In this document: piece after piece, positions 1 through 7,404 of the stretch
How the letters are laid out: each line of letters opens with the position of its first letter
Numbering within the stretch: position 1 is the first letter of the stretch
NCBI GenBank assembly: GCA_009746045.1
Contig: RPFO01001340.1
Span: 1 to 27,500, forward strand
Source of the DNA: Mesostigma viride
Taxonomy: Eukaryota; Streptophyta; Mesostigmatophyceae; Mesostigmatales; Mesostigmataceae
DNA length: 27,500 bases
Reading direction: 5' to 3'
Program-made: the position numbers and the translations under genes
The notes under the pieces: model-generated
Seen by the model: only the letters and a program-made list of their open reading frames with translations
Database searches by the model: none
What the model was told of the DNA's origin: nothing

Positions 1-345
1 GCCGGACGGGTGCATTATGGGCCAGCTGGCTGGGTGTTTAGGTGGTTGGGTGGTTGGGTGGTTGGCTCATTGGGGAATGCCTGCTTATTACCTAGTTGGT
101 GTGTGGGTTGCGCAGGTGCCTTGGTGGGTGGGTGGATGTCCAAGTGGGTTGGTAGGTGGGTGCCTAGGTGCACGCATGGTTGTATAAGTTGGGTAAGCAC
201 GTGCGCGGCTGGCTTGGTGGGTGGGTCACTGGGTGGGAGGACAGGTGGCTGTCTGGGTGCACGGGCGCGCGAGTGTGTGAGCAGTTGTGTGGGTGGGTGG
301 CCAGGTGGCTGCATGGGTGGGCGACTGCATGGGTGGCTTGGTGCG
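1..345. repeat. Degenerate GGGT/GGTG minisatellite
   Basis: The plus strand is dominated by diverged units such as GGTGGGTGG and GGTTGGGTGG, separated by short GC-rich spacers. Open frames on both strands through it give repetitive WLGGW-like or PPTHPP-like peptides, which is what a repeat produces by chance, so no gene is called. The run is G-rich on one strand and could form G-quadruplexes. It touches the left edge, so its full extent is unknown. Confidence 0.7.
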
Positions 346-853
346 CACAAAGTGCAAGAGATGGAGACATGGGATATGCCAATGCCATATCATGTGAGCA
401 TACGTGGATGCCAGGTGACATGTGCCAGCGTTGGGGTCACTGCACCTTGATATGCTCGCTCGGCATATTCTCGACATGTATTACTGTACACGCAGTGTAT
501 ATCATGCATGGTGCGTGTTGGTAGCATTCAAATGGCTGTGTTAGTGATGTGGCATGTATTATTCACCTTTCCTTCCCATTTTGCAATGTGCCAAGTAGTT
601 TAGAGGCACGGTGTCATGGGGTATACATATGGACATGCACTGCACATCACAGCTTTGTGGCATACTGGCAATGCCTACCTTACATGATGGATTCTGCTAG
701 CAATGGTCACCACTCAGGCATTCACATGCACCAAGGTTTTGCACACTGTTTGTACTAGTCATTCTTGAGTTGCCTGCAAAGATTTAAATGATGCGCCCCA
801 GCTTGGAGAATGTTTTGGTGGGTAATGTTGTTAAAATTGTGGGTAAAAAAGCA

Positions 854-893
854 AAAAATGGTGACAATTGCTGGCAAATGTCACCATTTTGGG
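854..893. repeat. Hairpin-forming inverted repeat
   Basis: AAAATGGTGACA is followed after a short loop by TGTCACCATTTT, a 12-bp perfect stem. The core GGTGACA...TGTCACC recurs at the palindrome near 1023-1056, and both hairpins are followed by a similar TGTCACCA...GGGCTC segment. The two may be ends or subrepeats of one small element. Confidence 0.6.
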
Positions 894-1022
894 CTCTGCA
901 TGATCTGAATTTCTGCTCATGACTTGTTGAGACCTTGCTTCAGGTGCTGGCATGATGGCAATAAGTTTTGGTGGCATTCTGACATTATTTGGGTTAAATA
1001 TTGATTTTAAATGGCCATTAAT

Positions 1023-1056
1023 GACAAATGCTAGCAAAATTTTGCTAGCATTTGTC
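1023..1056. repeat. Perfect 34-bp palindrome
   Basis: The half-site GACAAATGCTAGCAAAA is followed immediately by its exact reverse complement with no loop. A related but interrupted hairpin lies about 170 bp upstream. Perfect palindromes of this length are uncommon by chance and suggest a transposon end, a recent inverted duplication or a protein-binding site. The sequence does not show which. Confidence 0.8.
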
Positions 1057-1380
1057 ACCAACTAGGGCTCCAAATGGCGTAGAACTTTGTACAAGGTCAG
1101 AACAACTATTATTCATCACCACTGCAAAGTTACAGCATAATCTGAGATCAACTATTGTTTCTATGCAAGTGCAAGTGGTTTAGGTGGCCAGTTTTGGCCT
1201 TGGATCTGGAGTTAACTTAAGCAGGGAGTACCATGTAAACTTAACATTTTGACTCAACTACTCCACCACTAGCCAGACACATCCCGGGGAGTGGTGGGAT
1301 CCAATCCTAGGTCAATCGGACAATAAACTTGCCATGGGCCATAATTTATGTAAAAAAAAGGCCATTTCAAGGTGTTGTGT

Positions 1381-1596
1381 CCATTGGCCATGTTTGTTGC
1401 CCATGTCAGTTAGCGCAGTTTAGGATGTGTTGTTTTGTTGTTTAGCTGGGTTGGCATAGGCCTTACACTCTAACCCAGGGGAAACAGAGAAAATGCTTGT
1501 TAGGCATGTGAATGCTACCATCAGTGTTCACATAGTTGCCATGCACCAAGTGCATTGTCGTGTCTGCCTCATCATCTGCCGGTTCACCATGCGTTG
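1381..1596. repeat. 216-bp direct repeat, copy 1
   Basis: Starts at CCATTGGCCATGTTTGTTGC and ends at CACCATGCGTTG. It is repeated at 1734-1949 at a constant offset of 353 bp, with few substitutions and no visible indel. The minus strand of both copies keeps the same open frame (contains GEPAD, VHGN, HMPNKHFLCFPWV), with mostly single amino-acid differences. I do not recognise the peptide. Confidence 0.85.
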
Positions 1597-1733
1597 ATTT
1601 CTGACTTTCCCTTGTTCTAATGATGTGACAATACTTCAATGTGCTGAGCCAACCATGCTTGATGTAATTTACTGCATGCAAGCTGCCATAATACCATGAT
1701 CCTGTTGGATGATCCTACTTGGTTCCTTGTCCT

Positions 1734-1949
1734 CCATTGGCCATGTTTGTTGCCCATGTCAGTTAGGGCAGTTTAGGATGTGTTGTTTTGTTGTTTACCT
1801 TGGTTGGCATAGGCCTTACACTCTAACCCAGGGGAAACAAAGAAAATGCTTGTTAGGCATGTGAGTGCTACCATCAGTGTTCACATGGTTGCCATGCACC
1901 CAGTGCATTGTCGTGTCTGCCTCAGCATCTGCCGGTTCACCATGCGTTG
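1734..1949. repeat. 216-bp direct repeat, copy 2
   Basis: Second copy of the segment at 1381-1596, separated from it by 137 bp of unrelated sequence. The arrangement would fit a tandem duplication of a 353-bp unit of which only the first part was repeated, or paired short terminal repeats. No TG...CA ends or flanking target duplication are obvious, so an LTR origin is not supported. Confidence 0.85.
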
Positions 1950-2014
1950 CTTTATGCCTTGTTCCCCGCTCCGCATTCGTTGGCATTCCGTTTTGGCGTT
2001 GCCGTTGAATACAG

Positions 2015-2227
2015 GTGAGGGAATGCAAAGAACCGCTTGACTTCTCTGCAGCATCAGCAAAGTATGATGTACATGGCAACCCATGGAAGCGTGCGGCGGG
2101 GGCAAAATATATGCTACAGGAATTGAGAAAATGGCATCAACAAAATCGCACGCTGTGGAAGAGCGTTAAAGTGGTAAAACAACGCCACAATGGAGGTGTG
2201 ACCAGTCGGCTTCAGGGAAGAGTAGCG
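2015..2227 (+). CDS. Possible exon of an unrecognised gene
   Basis: An open frame of 71 codons lies exactly between an acceptor-like site (GAATACAG|GTG) and a strong donor (GTAGCG|GTGAGT). The peptide is basic and helix-prone (contains AKYDVHGNPWKRAAGAKYMLQ and ELRKWHQQNRTLWKS) and looks more protein-like than the surrounding frames. I do not recognise the family. I could not find a continuation: the next acceptor-like sites (near 2278 and 2439) soon lead to stop codons. It may be a fragment of a decayed mobile element or a real exon of a poorly conserved gene. Confidence 0.25.
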
Positions 2228-2483
2228 GTGAGTCACTCTCTTATTTTAGTTGGCGGCAATTCATTGCTGTGATGCAGGCTGCCATGCCAGCAGTCTTCCC
2301 TAATGTGTATGGTAGGAGTACAAGACTAAGGCAGTTATGTTGCTGGCCTCTGCACTGACCCTCCCGCTACATTGTTGGTAATGTTGCTGCTTGGTTGGCT
2401 TTCCTTTGACGTGCATATCGTCCAATTCTGTGATGCAGATTGAACGCCTAAGCAGCCACATCTATATCTGGAGCAAGGCATGA

Positions 2484-2930
2484 ACGGCAGCAGAAAAGAG
2501 AGAGGAAGAGAGGGAAAGAGAGGCTGCGGAGAAGCGCGAGGAACAGCTAAGATGCAAGAGGCAACGGGTGGAGGAACATGGCAACGAAGCCAGCGGTAGT
2601 GGGAGCTGCGAGCGAGCACGTCAACTGCGGTGGATGCACACGTGGGGGAGGCACATGCGGGGCAAGCATGTGTGTGTAGGCCTGCAAATCGTGCCAGGGC
2701 CCACCGTGATTGCAATTGCCGAGTTCCTGCTGAAGCGAGCACTGGCCTCCTTTCCGCAGTTGGCAGCCAAGGACGCGACAATCACGCTTGTGGAGAGTTT
2801 GTGTAAGGAAGAACCTGGACTCGGCATCGGGCAGTCCAGCGGTGGACCTGCTGAACAACACAGCCTGTGCCCTTGCGAATGCCGCGCTGCAGTTGGTCTC
2901 CAACTCCGTCCATCCATGTTGATGGCAAGG
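2484..2930 (+). CDS. Possible coding segment with charged coiled coil, unrecognised
   Basis: One plus-strand frame is open from 2484 to about 2978. It starts with a Glu/Arg-rich stretch (AAEKREEEREREAAEKREEQ) typical of a coiled coil, followed by a mixed region containing AIAEFLLKRALASFPQLAAK. GTTAGT donors occur near 2930 and 3080. No initiating Met, family match or consistent splice chain could be established, and low-complexity purine-rich DNA can produce such a peptide by chance. Confidence 0.2.
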
Positions 2931-3295
2931 TTAGTTGTGCCACATTTTCTTCCTGTTTTGGGTATGACGCATCAATAATTGCCCCTTGTATGTACGGGTG
3001 CGGTCGATTGACCTCCCTCCAGCAACATTGCAACATCCGTTACTGACGTCCACTGCGGCGGATGCGTTCCTCCAGCATGTTAGTTGCCTTGTGAGCTGTA
3101 ATTGTGCAGGGTGTCGTCAGTACATCCGATGAGAAGGATAACAAGGAGCTCAAGTGTCACTGGTGTTGCCTGGTTGATGGCGCGCGTAATATCCATGGGC
3201 ATCAGCATATGGTCCCAAACACACTCAAACGGCTGGCCGAGTCGCTGGGAGAGGCAGTCCACATGCAGTTGGAGAGGGTGGGTGGGTGGGGTGGC

Positions 3296-3647
3296 GGGAG
3301 GGAGGGAGGAGAGGGAGGGAGGGAGGGAGGGAGGAGGGAGGGAGGGAGGGAGGGAGGGAGGAGGAGGGAGGGAGGAGGGAGGGAGGGAGGGAGGGAGGGA
3401 GGGAGGAGGGAGGGAGGGAGGGAGGAGGGAGGGAGGGAGGAGGGAGGGGGGGGGAGGGAGGGAGGGAGGGAGGGAGGAGGGGGAGGGAGGGAGGGAGGGA
3501 GAGGAGGGAGGGAGGGAGGAGGGAGGAGGAGGAGGGAGGGAGGGAGGAGGGAGGGAGGAGGGAGGAGGAGGGAGGAGGGAGGGAGGGAGGAGGGAGGGAG
3601 GAGGGAGGAGGGAGGGAGGGAGGAGGGAGGAGGGAGGGAGGGAGGGA
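3296..3647. repeat. 352-nt pure purine (GGGA/GGA) tract
   Basis: Every base on the plus strand from 3296 to 3647 is A or G, in irregular GGGA, GGA and short poly-G units; the minus strand is pure pyrimidine. All six frames read as Gly/Arg/Glu or Pro/Ser/Leu repeats and should not be annotated as proteins. The tract has strong potential for intramolecular triplex (H-DNA) and for G-quadruplex formation. Confidence 0.95.
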
Positions 3648-3737
3648 CACACAATCCTACGGGTCTGTATCAATCTACAACATCAAGCCAACTCTATTCT
3701 AAGCTCTCTACCCTAGGGTCCTGCCTATAGCGTGCTT

Positions 3738-3759
3738 CCCGCGTGTTTGCAAACGCGGG
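3738..3759. repeat. Short GC-rich hairpin
   Basis: CCCGCGT pairs with ACGCGGG across an 8-nt loop. It lies about 40 bp outside the left end of the piggyBac-like element, and no gene end lies next to it, so a terminator role is not claimed. Confidence 0.4.
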
Positions 3760-3797
3760 CGCTTCCCCACGGGCCGGAGGGGGTTCGTTGTCCTCTA

Positions 3798-3801
3798 TTA
3801 A
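3798..3801. repeat. TTAA target-site duplication, left, element 1
   Basis: TTAA immediately before CCCGTGTTTT; its partner is at 5548-5551. Confidence 0.8.
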
Positions 3802-5547
3802 CCCGTGTTTTTTTACAACGCGATACATCGCGTTGTAGGGTTAGAACACGATGTATCGCGTTGTAATCTGACACGTGGCAAACCTATTAAACATGCGATT
3901 TTTGGTCTGAAACTTTCAAGATAGGTCAGAAACATCTCATAGAATTCAAGAAAAAATCCTGGTCATTTTTGGTATTTTTTTTGTGACAGCTGCAAACAAA
4001 TATGTACCACTGAAATCAGGCATTTTCGCGGGACGAAGGTGAAGACGACGGCGATGGCGGCAGGTAGATCTCGCCAGTTTTCGCGCGAATTTCAGTGGCT
4101 GTTGGGTGGCACGACCATGATGATGCGCTCAAAGGTTGATAATTAGGTTTCTACGAGTTTGTTGAGGTACTGGGGCAAAGGAAACGTAGTTTTTTCCAGT
4201 TTCTCACCCAACTTTCATGCGGCCGGAAACCCTGGATGCCGGCATACATATTATTACGTCAAGACTCGGGTCTGCTGCGGCACCATGCTTGGTATTTCCA
4301 TGGTGTTTCGACTTCTTAACACATGTTTATTCATTCCGAACGTCCGGACTCTCGGCTAAACCGAGAATTGTGCAGACTTTTATTGGGTAGCGCCGGGCAT
4401 GATGGTGCCTGCAAATAGCGTAAGGCGTGACCGTGGCTATTGCTACGGGATGCTGTATTTTCCTGGAAATGGCCTCTGCCACCGGCTCAATAGTGCTTGC
4501 AGGCGTAAGTATATCGTGTTTCTACCTAGTTTCTGCCAGTTTTCCACTTATTTCTACCGACCTCTGCCCAGCCTCTCTAAGACCGCCATCCTACTCGACG
4601 TTGCTTGCATGTCAGCCATAGCAGGTTGCAGTTGTGCAGTATTTAGGTGCTGTATACGTCGTCAAGCCGTGCATATATCGTGAGGATTGGATGTTGATGG
4701 TTTATACTGCGTTGATTGTGCAAGAAGACCAGCTAGGTGCCCATAATCATGGTGTATAATCATGTGTTGTTAGCATCTTGCCACCATTTGCTAGCATGCA
4801 TTCCAGCGTCATCTTTGCCTGCATGTAAGCTCATGGATCACTCAACCTATCCAAGCCTTGCATTACACGTGCCTCTTTCTTTCAGTATTGCACGCGTTAT
4901 GGAATGAAAACCCAGCACCTCCGTTCCCACGAGGCATGTGCTCAACACGTGTTGTGAGAGTGGATGATGCTTTGGCTATGGCTGCCTGATTCAGTCATAT
5001 TAGGTCATCCAGTCATGATGTTTGATGCATGTTTGATGCTGTATAACTTATACAACACCTATTTTCAACGTTTTGACCCTCCAAGCTCACTATGGCCCCG
5101 TTTATGGGGCTCATGTCGTTGCGTCATGTTGTGAAGGGCTCTCATGTTTCCCACTGCGTTGTACTGCGTTGTAATTGTGATGCTAATGAAAAATAGCTCC
5201 AGTGGCCCAATGGGCCTGAGTTTTGTTTCACAGAGCCTGCATATGTTGCCCATAGCTCGTGCAAGAAGCCAGATTTTTTTCATGAACCATTTGTGAATAA
5301 GCACATGACTTGTGACCTAGGGTCAAGAAATCGCGGTCATGGTCAGACCCCCCTGTATATTCAAACCAGTGTATCTCTCTAATGAATAAGCATTTTGTAG
5401 GTCTGAGTAGCTCAAAAAATCCTTTGATTTATGGGCTTTCAGGAAAGTATATACATGACCATGAAAAAAAATTTTCCTTAGGTGCTATACGCGTTCTAAA
5501 AAAAGCTTACAACGCGATATATCGCGTTCTAATTAAAAAAACACGGG
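3802..5547. mobile_element. Non-autonomous piggyBac-like DNA transposon (element 1)
   Basis: The element is flanked by TTAA on both sides (3798-3801 and 5548-5551). It begins CCCGTGTTTTTTTA and ends with the exact reverse complement, a 14-bp perfect terminal inverted repeat. TTAA target duplications with ends starting CC(C) and finishing (G)GG are characteristic of the piggyBac superfamily. Directly inside the ends are 22-bp near-palindromes around CGATRYATCG, two on the left and one on the right. The 1,746-bp interior has only short open frames (largest under 100 codons) and no recognisable DDD transposase, so it would have to be mobilised in trans. The right TTAA lies in the tail of the retroelement at 5552-6625, so it inserted after that copy. 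Superfamily assignment is inferred from ends and target site alone. Confidence 0.8.
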
Positions 5548-5551
5548 TTAA
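5548..5551. repeat. TTAA target-site duplication, right, element 1
   Basis: TTAA immediately after AAAACACGGG. It continues into TTAGGAACATAACTCC, which is the 3' tail of the neighbouring minus-strand retroelement. Confidence 0.8.
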
Positions 5552-5971
5552 TTAGGAACATAACTCCGTTGGGAGTATATGTAGCACATAGCCCTTGAGA
5601 AGGGGCATATGGCCTATCATCATCATGATCAGAATATGGCCTATCATACATTCTAAGCAACTTCCTGCAAGGGTGGGAATGTAAACGACACTTGCTCTAG
5701 GTGCACCAGGGCACCTGCACCCTCATGATCTATATCACGCTATGCCCAGCTAAGGGGGAGCATGTCATGTGGGGGAAGATCATCATAGCTATACAAAAGC
5801 TAGAGCGTGGCATCTCAGCAGAGAGCAGCTCTCTGCATGGGCACAGCTTAACTACATAAAGCTAGGCATCATCTGGGGTGTGGCACGTCATAGGCACGCA
5901 TGTACATGGCTAAATAATATCGTGCATCAGCTGGTATAGAGGGCTCCTGTAGAAGGCTTACATACATACAT

Positions 5972-6078
5972 CAAGGAGACAACCAGCGCAGGCCAGAAAT
6001 CGGGAGAATCCGGACCATGGTAGCTCGAGCCTGCCGTTATCTTGTCCGCGTGTTCGAGTCGTTCAGGATGATGAAGAT
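5972..6078 (-). mobile_element. 107-bp 3'-terminal fragment of RT-element family
   Basis: On the plus strand it begins CAAGGAGACAACCAGCGCAG and is nearly identical to the start of the insertion at 19713-20771; a shorter version occurs at 26511-26562. On the minus strand all three end at GGTTGTCTCCTTG or a one-base variant, and they differ in how far they extend 5', the signature of 5'-truncated retroposition. The matching 3'UTR at 25740 lacks this block, which shows it is an insertion. I see no target duplication longer than 2-3 bp here. Confidence 0.7.
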
Positions 6079-6120
6079 GGCCACGGTCTAACTATTCTAC
6101 ACTACTACTGCTGTGTTCCC

Positions 6121-6620
6121 CTAAGCTGGGGCGGCTGGAGTCGCTGGGGCCGCGGTGGTCGAGGGGGTCGCGTGCCAGGGCTTGTGGCTGACGTAGATGA
6201 CCGCCCCCTTCCAGTACACCGGCTGGCCCGCCTTGGTTTGCCGGAGCTGGAGGTAGGTGGGCCATAGCTCCCGTCGCCGTTGTTGCTGCGCCAGGGTCAA
6301 GTCGTCGTCCACGGTGAAGGGAGTGTTCTCGAGCCGCTTGCGGCGTCTGAGAAACGAAATCTTGTCCGCTGGGCTCTTAAAGATGAGAAGAAGCGGGGGC
6401 GCCCCTGCCTTACCCCGCGCGCGGGGAAGGCGGTGGGCGGTCAGCTTAATCTCACCAAGAAGGCCCATGCGATCATGCAAGGATTTTGCTCTCAAACGCG
6501 CGTGCAAGCTTCACGGAATTCTCACCTTCCTCCATGTCGAAGTTCTTGAGTATGACGTTAAGGCTGCGCTTGGCGAGCTCGGCCTCCTCGCGGAGGTCGA
6601 GCTGTTGCTGCTGGAGCTGC
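6121..6620 (-). pseudogene. L1-ORF1-like protein, C-terminal remnant
   Basis: Conceptual translation matches residues ~300-457 of the intact ORF1 at 24324-25697, including LDLREEAELAKRSLNV, the RRM-like region, PADKISFLRRRKRLE and the C-terminal QQQRRRELWPTYLQLRQTK. Compared with the intact copy, extra bases near 6475 (after the ATCCTT corresponding to residues 342-343) shift the frame, so the protein is broken. By analogy with L1 ORF1p it would have been an RNA-binding ribonucleoprotein component. It is now a dead copy. Confidence 0.75.
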
Positions 6621-6625
6621 TGTTG

Positions 6626-6750
6626 TCCTCTTTGACCTGGGCCCACTTGGCCTTGTCCATCATCTTGTTCCGAATCACGGAGAGGCCTAGGCCCCCCATG
6701 TCCTCTACTAGCTGTTCTTTGAAGGTGCGGGCCTTGCGGCGTCGAGCATT
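6626..6750 (-). pseudogene. Possible LINE ORF2 C-terminal fragment
   Basis: The minus strand encodes a segment with RRRKARTFKEQL, VEDMGGLGL and DKAKWAQV. This resembles the pattern at the extreme C-terminus of many LINE ORF2 proteins (R-x-R-x-T/W...L..DL..LGL...A.D+.KW..). It joins directly, in another frame, to the ORF1 remnant. The similarity is a short pattern match and the domain is far from complete. Confidence 0.4.
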
Positions 6751-6821
6751 GCGGGGCCCGGCCCTCGTAAGGAGGTGCCGGCCAGGCTGAGCTGCCCAGG
6801 CGCAGTCCCGCGGGGGGCCAT

Positions 6822-7015
6822 GTGATGTGTCTACCTGGGGAGCATATGTAACCTGAGAAGGGGCAAAAATGGTTTTTAATACATTCTGGGTGGGCTGCAA
6901 CCTGCACTGAGGTGGGGGATGTAAACTGCCACCGACTCCAGGGGTGCACAAGGTGCACCTGCACCACCATGATGTATCAGACCTTAAAGGCCTGGCATGG
7001 GGTGGGAGATGATCA
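6822..7015 (-). mobile_element. 3'UTR remnant of a related retroelement (type B)
   Basis: The minus strand contains CATGGTGGTGCAGGTGCACC, CTTGTGCACC, GTATTAAAAACC and GCCCCTTCTC in order. The block at 23680-23835 (plus strand) carries the same series. The two are closer to each other than to the 3'UTR of the ORF1-only copies but share its general plan (GGTGCAC...TTTACATcC...GCCCCTTCTC), so I treat it as a diverged subfamily. Confidence 0.6.
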
Positions 7016-7275
7016 ATCGAAGCTTGAACTATCCGTCATAAGTTGCATTTCATAATGGCTATTAATATAAAGACATCACTTCGTCTGCATTCTAGAATGA
7101 TTCCACCATGGCTTCCAATTTATCGACAGCATTGTTCAAATCCTCTGCATTCTATAATACACACCACTGCAAAATAACACACGTGCTCCAGATAAAACAA
7201 AACTCACTTGCGCTTGCACAAGGAAAAATGGTAGCCCCTAGGCTTCACACATGCCGCCACATTTTGGCTCGCATT
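7016..7275 (-). other. 3' flank and likely 3'UTR of the phosphodiesterase gene
   Basis: Sequence downstream of the TAA stop at 7276-7278 on the minus strand. No clear polyadenylation signal (algal TGTAA or AATAAA at a sensible distance) could be picked out, so the transcript end is undefined. Confidence 0.4.
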
Positions 7276-7404
7276 TTAAGGTGACTGCGGATTCATCAAA
7301 AGCAGCTGCTGCCAGTAGTTGTTGTTGGCTTGGCATTGTTCAAGGATGGGAGCGAACTCCTTAAACACTGTCGTAAATGCATTCCACAGTGGCAATCCCA
7401 CGAA
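7276..7404 (-). CDS. Phosphodiesterase exon 11: C-terminus
   Basis: From acceptor GTGCAG|TTC to TAA at 7276-7278. The 42 residues FVGLPLWNAFTTVFKEFAPI and LEQCQANNNYWQQLLLMNPQ finish the last helices of the catalytic fold (family pattern PL[FW]..........N...W). The protein stops soon after, with no C-terminal extension. Confidence 0.92.
   Translation of the reverse strand, partial: FVGLPLWNAFTTVFKEFAPILEQCQANNNYWQQLLLMNPQSP

Larger units (their letters stand above)
346..1380. other. Intergenic stretch without a recognisable gene
   Basis: This is AT-richer sequence with only short open frames, none resembling a known family or having a convincing splice context. Its only clear structure is the hairpin pair at 854-893 and 1023-1056, listed separately. 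Confidence 0.5.
5552..6625 (-). mobile_element. 5'-truncated ORF1-only L1-like retroelement, copy 1
   Basis: Read on the minus strand, this copy holds the last ~160 codons of the ORF1-like protein (stop at 6121-6123), then the family 3'UTR. The UTR begins GGGGAACACAGCAGTAG and ends GGAGTTATGTTCCTAATTAA. The same ORF1-stop-to-3'UTR junction occurs in the copy with intact ORF1 (24324-25697) and in copy 2 (19477-23645). No reverse transcriptase lies between ORF1 and the 3'UTR. The 3'UTR is interrupted by a 107-bp piece of another element (5972-6078), and the distal tail was the target of piggyBac-like element 1. Confidence 0.75.

Noticed and set aside
10-450. 146-codon open frame rich in Trp and Gly (WLGGW repeats)
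   Set aside because: It follows the GGGT minisatellite, has overlapping open frames on the other strand and shows no domain or splice evidence.
1381-1949. 216-bp direct repeats as LTRs of a small retrotransposon
   Set aside because: They lack TG...CA ends, a primer-binding site, a polypurine tract and a flanking duplication; only 137 bp separates them.
3080-3730. Several long Gly/Glu/Arg or Pro/Ser/Leu open frames on both strands
   Set aside because: They are translations of the pure purine/pyrimidine tract at 3296-3647. Low-complexity DNA without stop codons gives such frames in every register.
3738-3759. GC-rich hairpin as a transcription terminator
   Set aside because: No gene ends beside it and intrinsic terminators are not expected in a eukaryotic nuclear genome.
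5972-6078. Shared 107-bp block as an original part of the ORF1-family 3'UTR
   Set aside because: The corresponding 3'UTR of copy 3 (near 25740) is continuous without it, and the same block appears elsewhere with its own target duplications.
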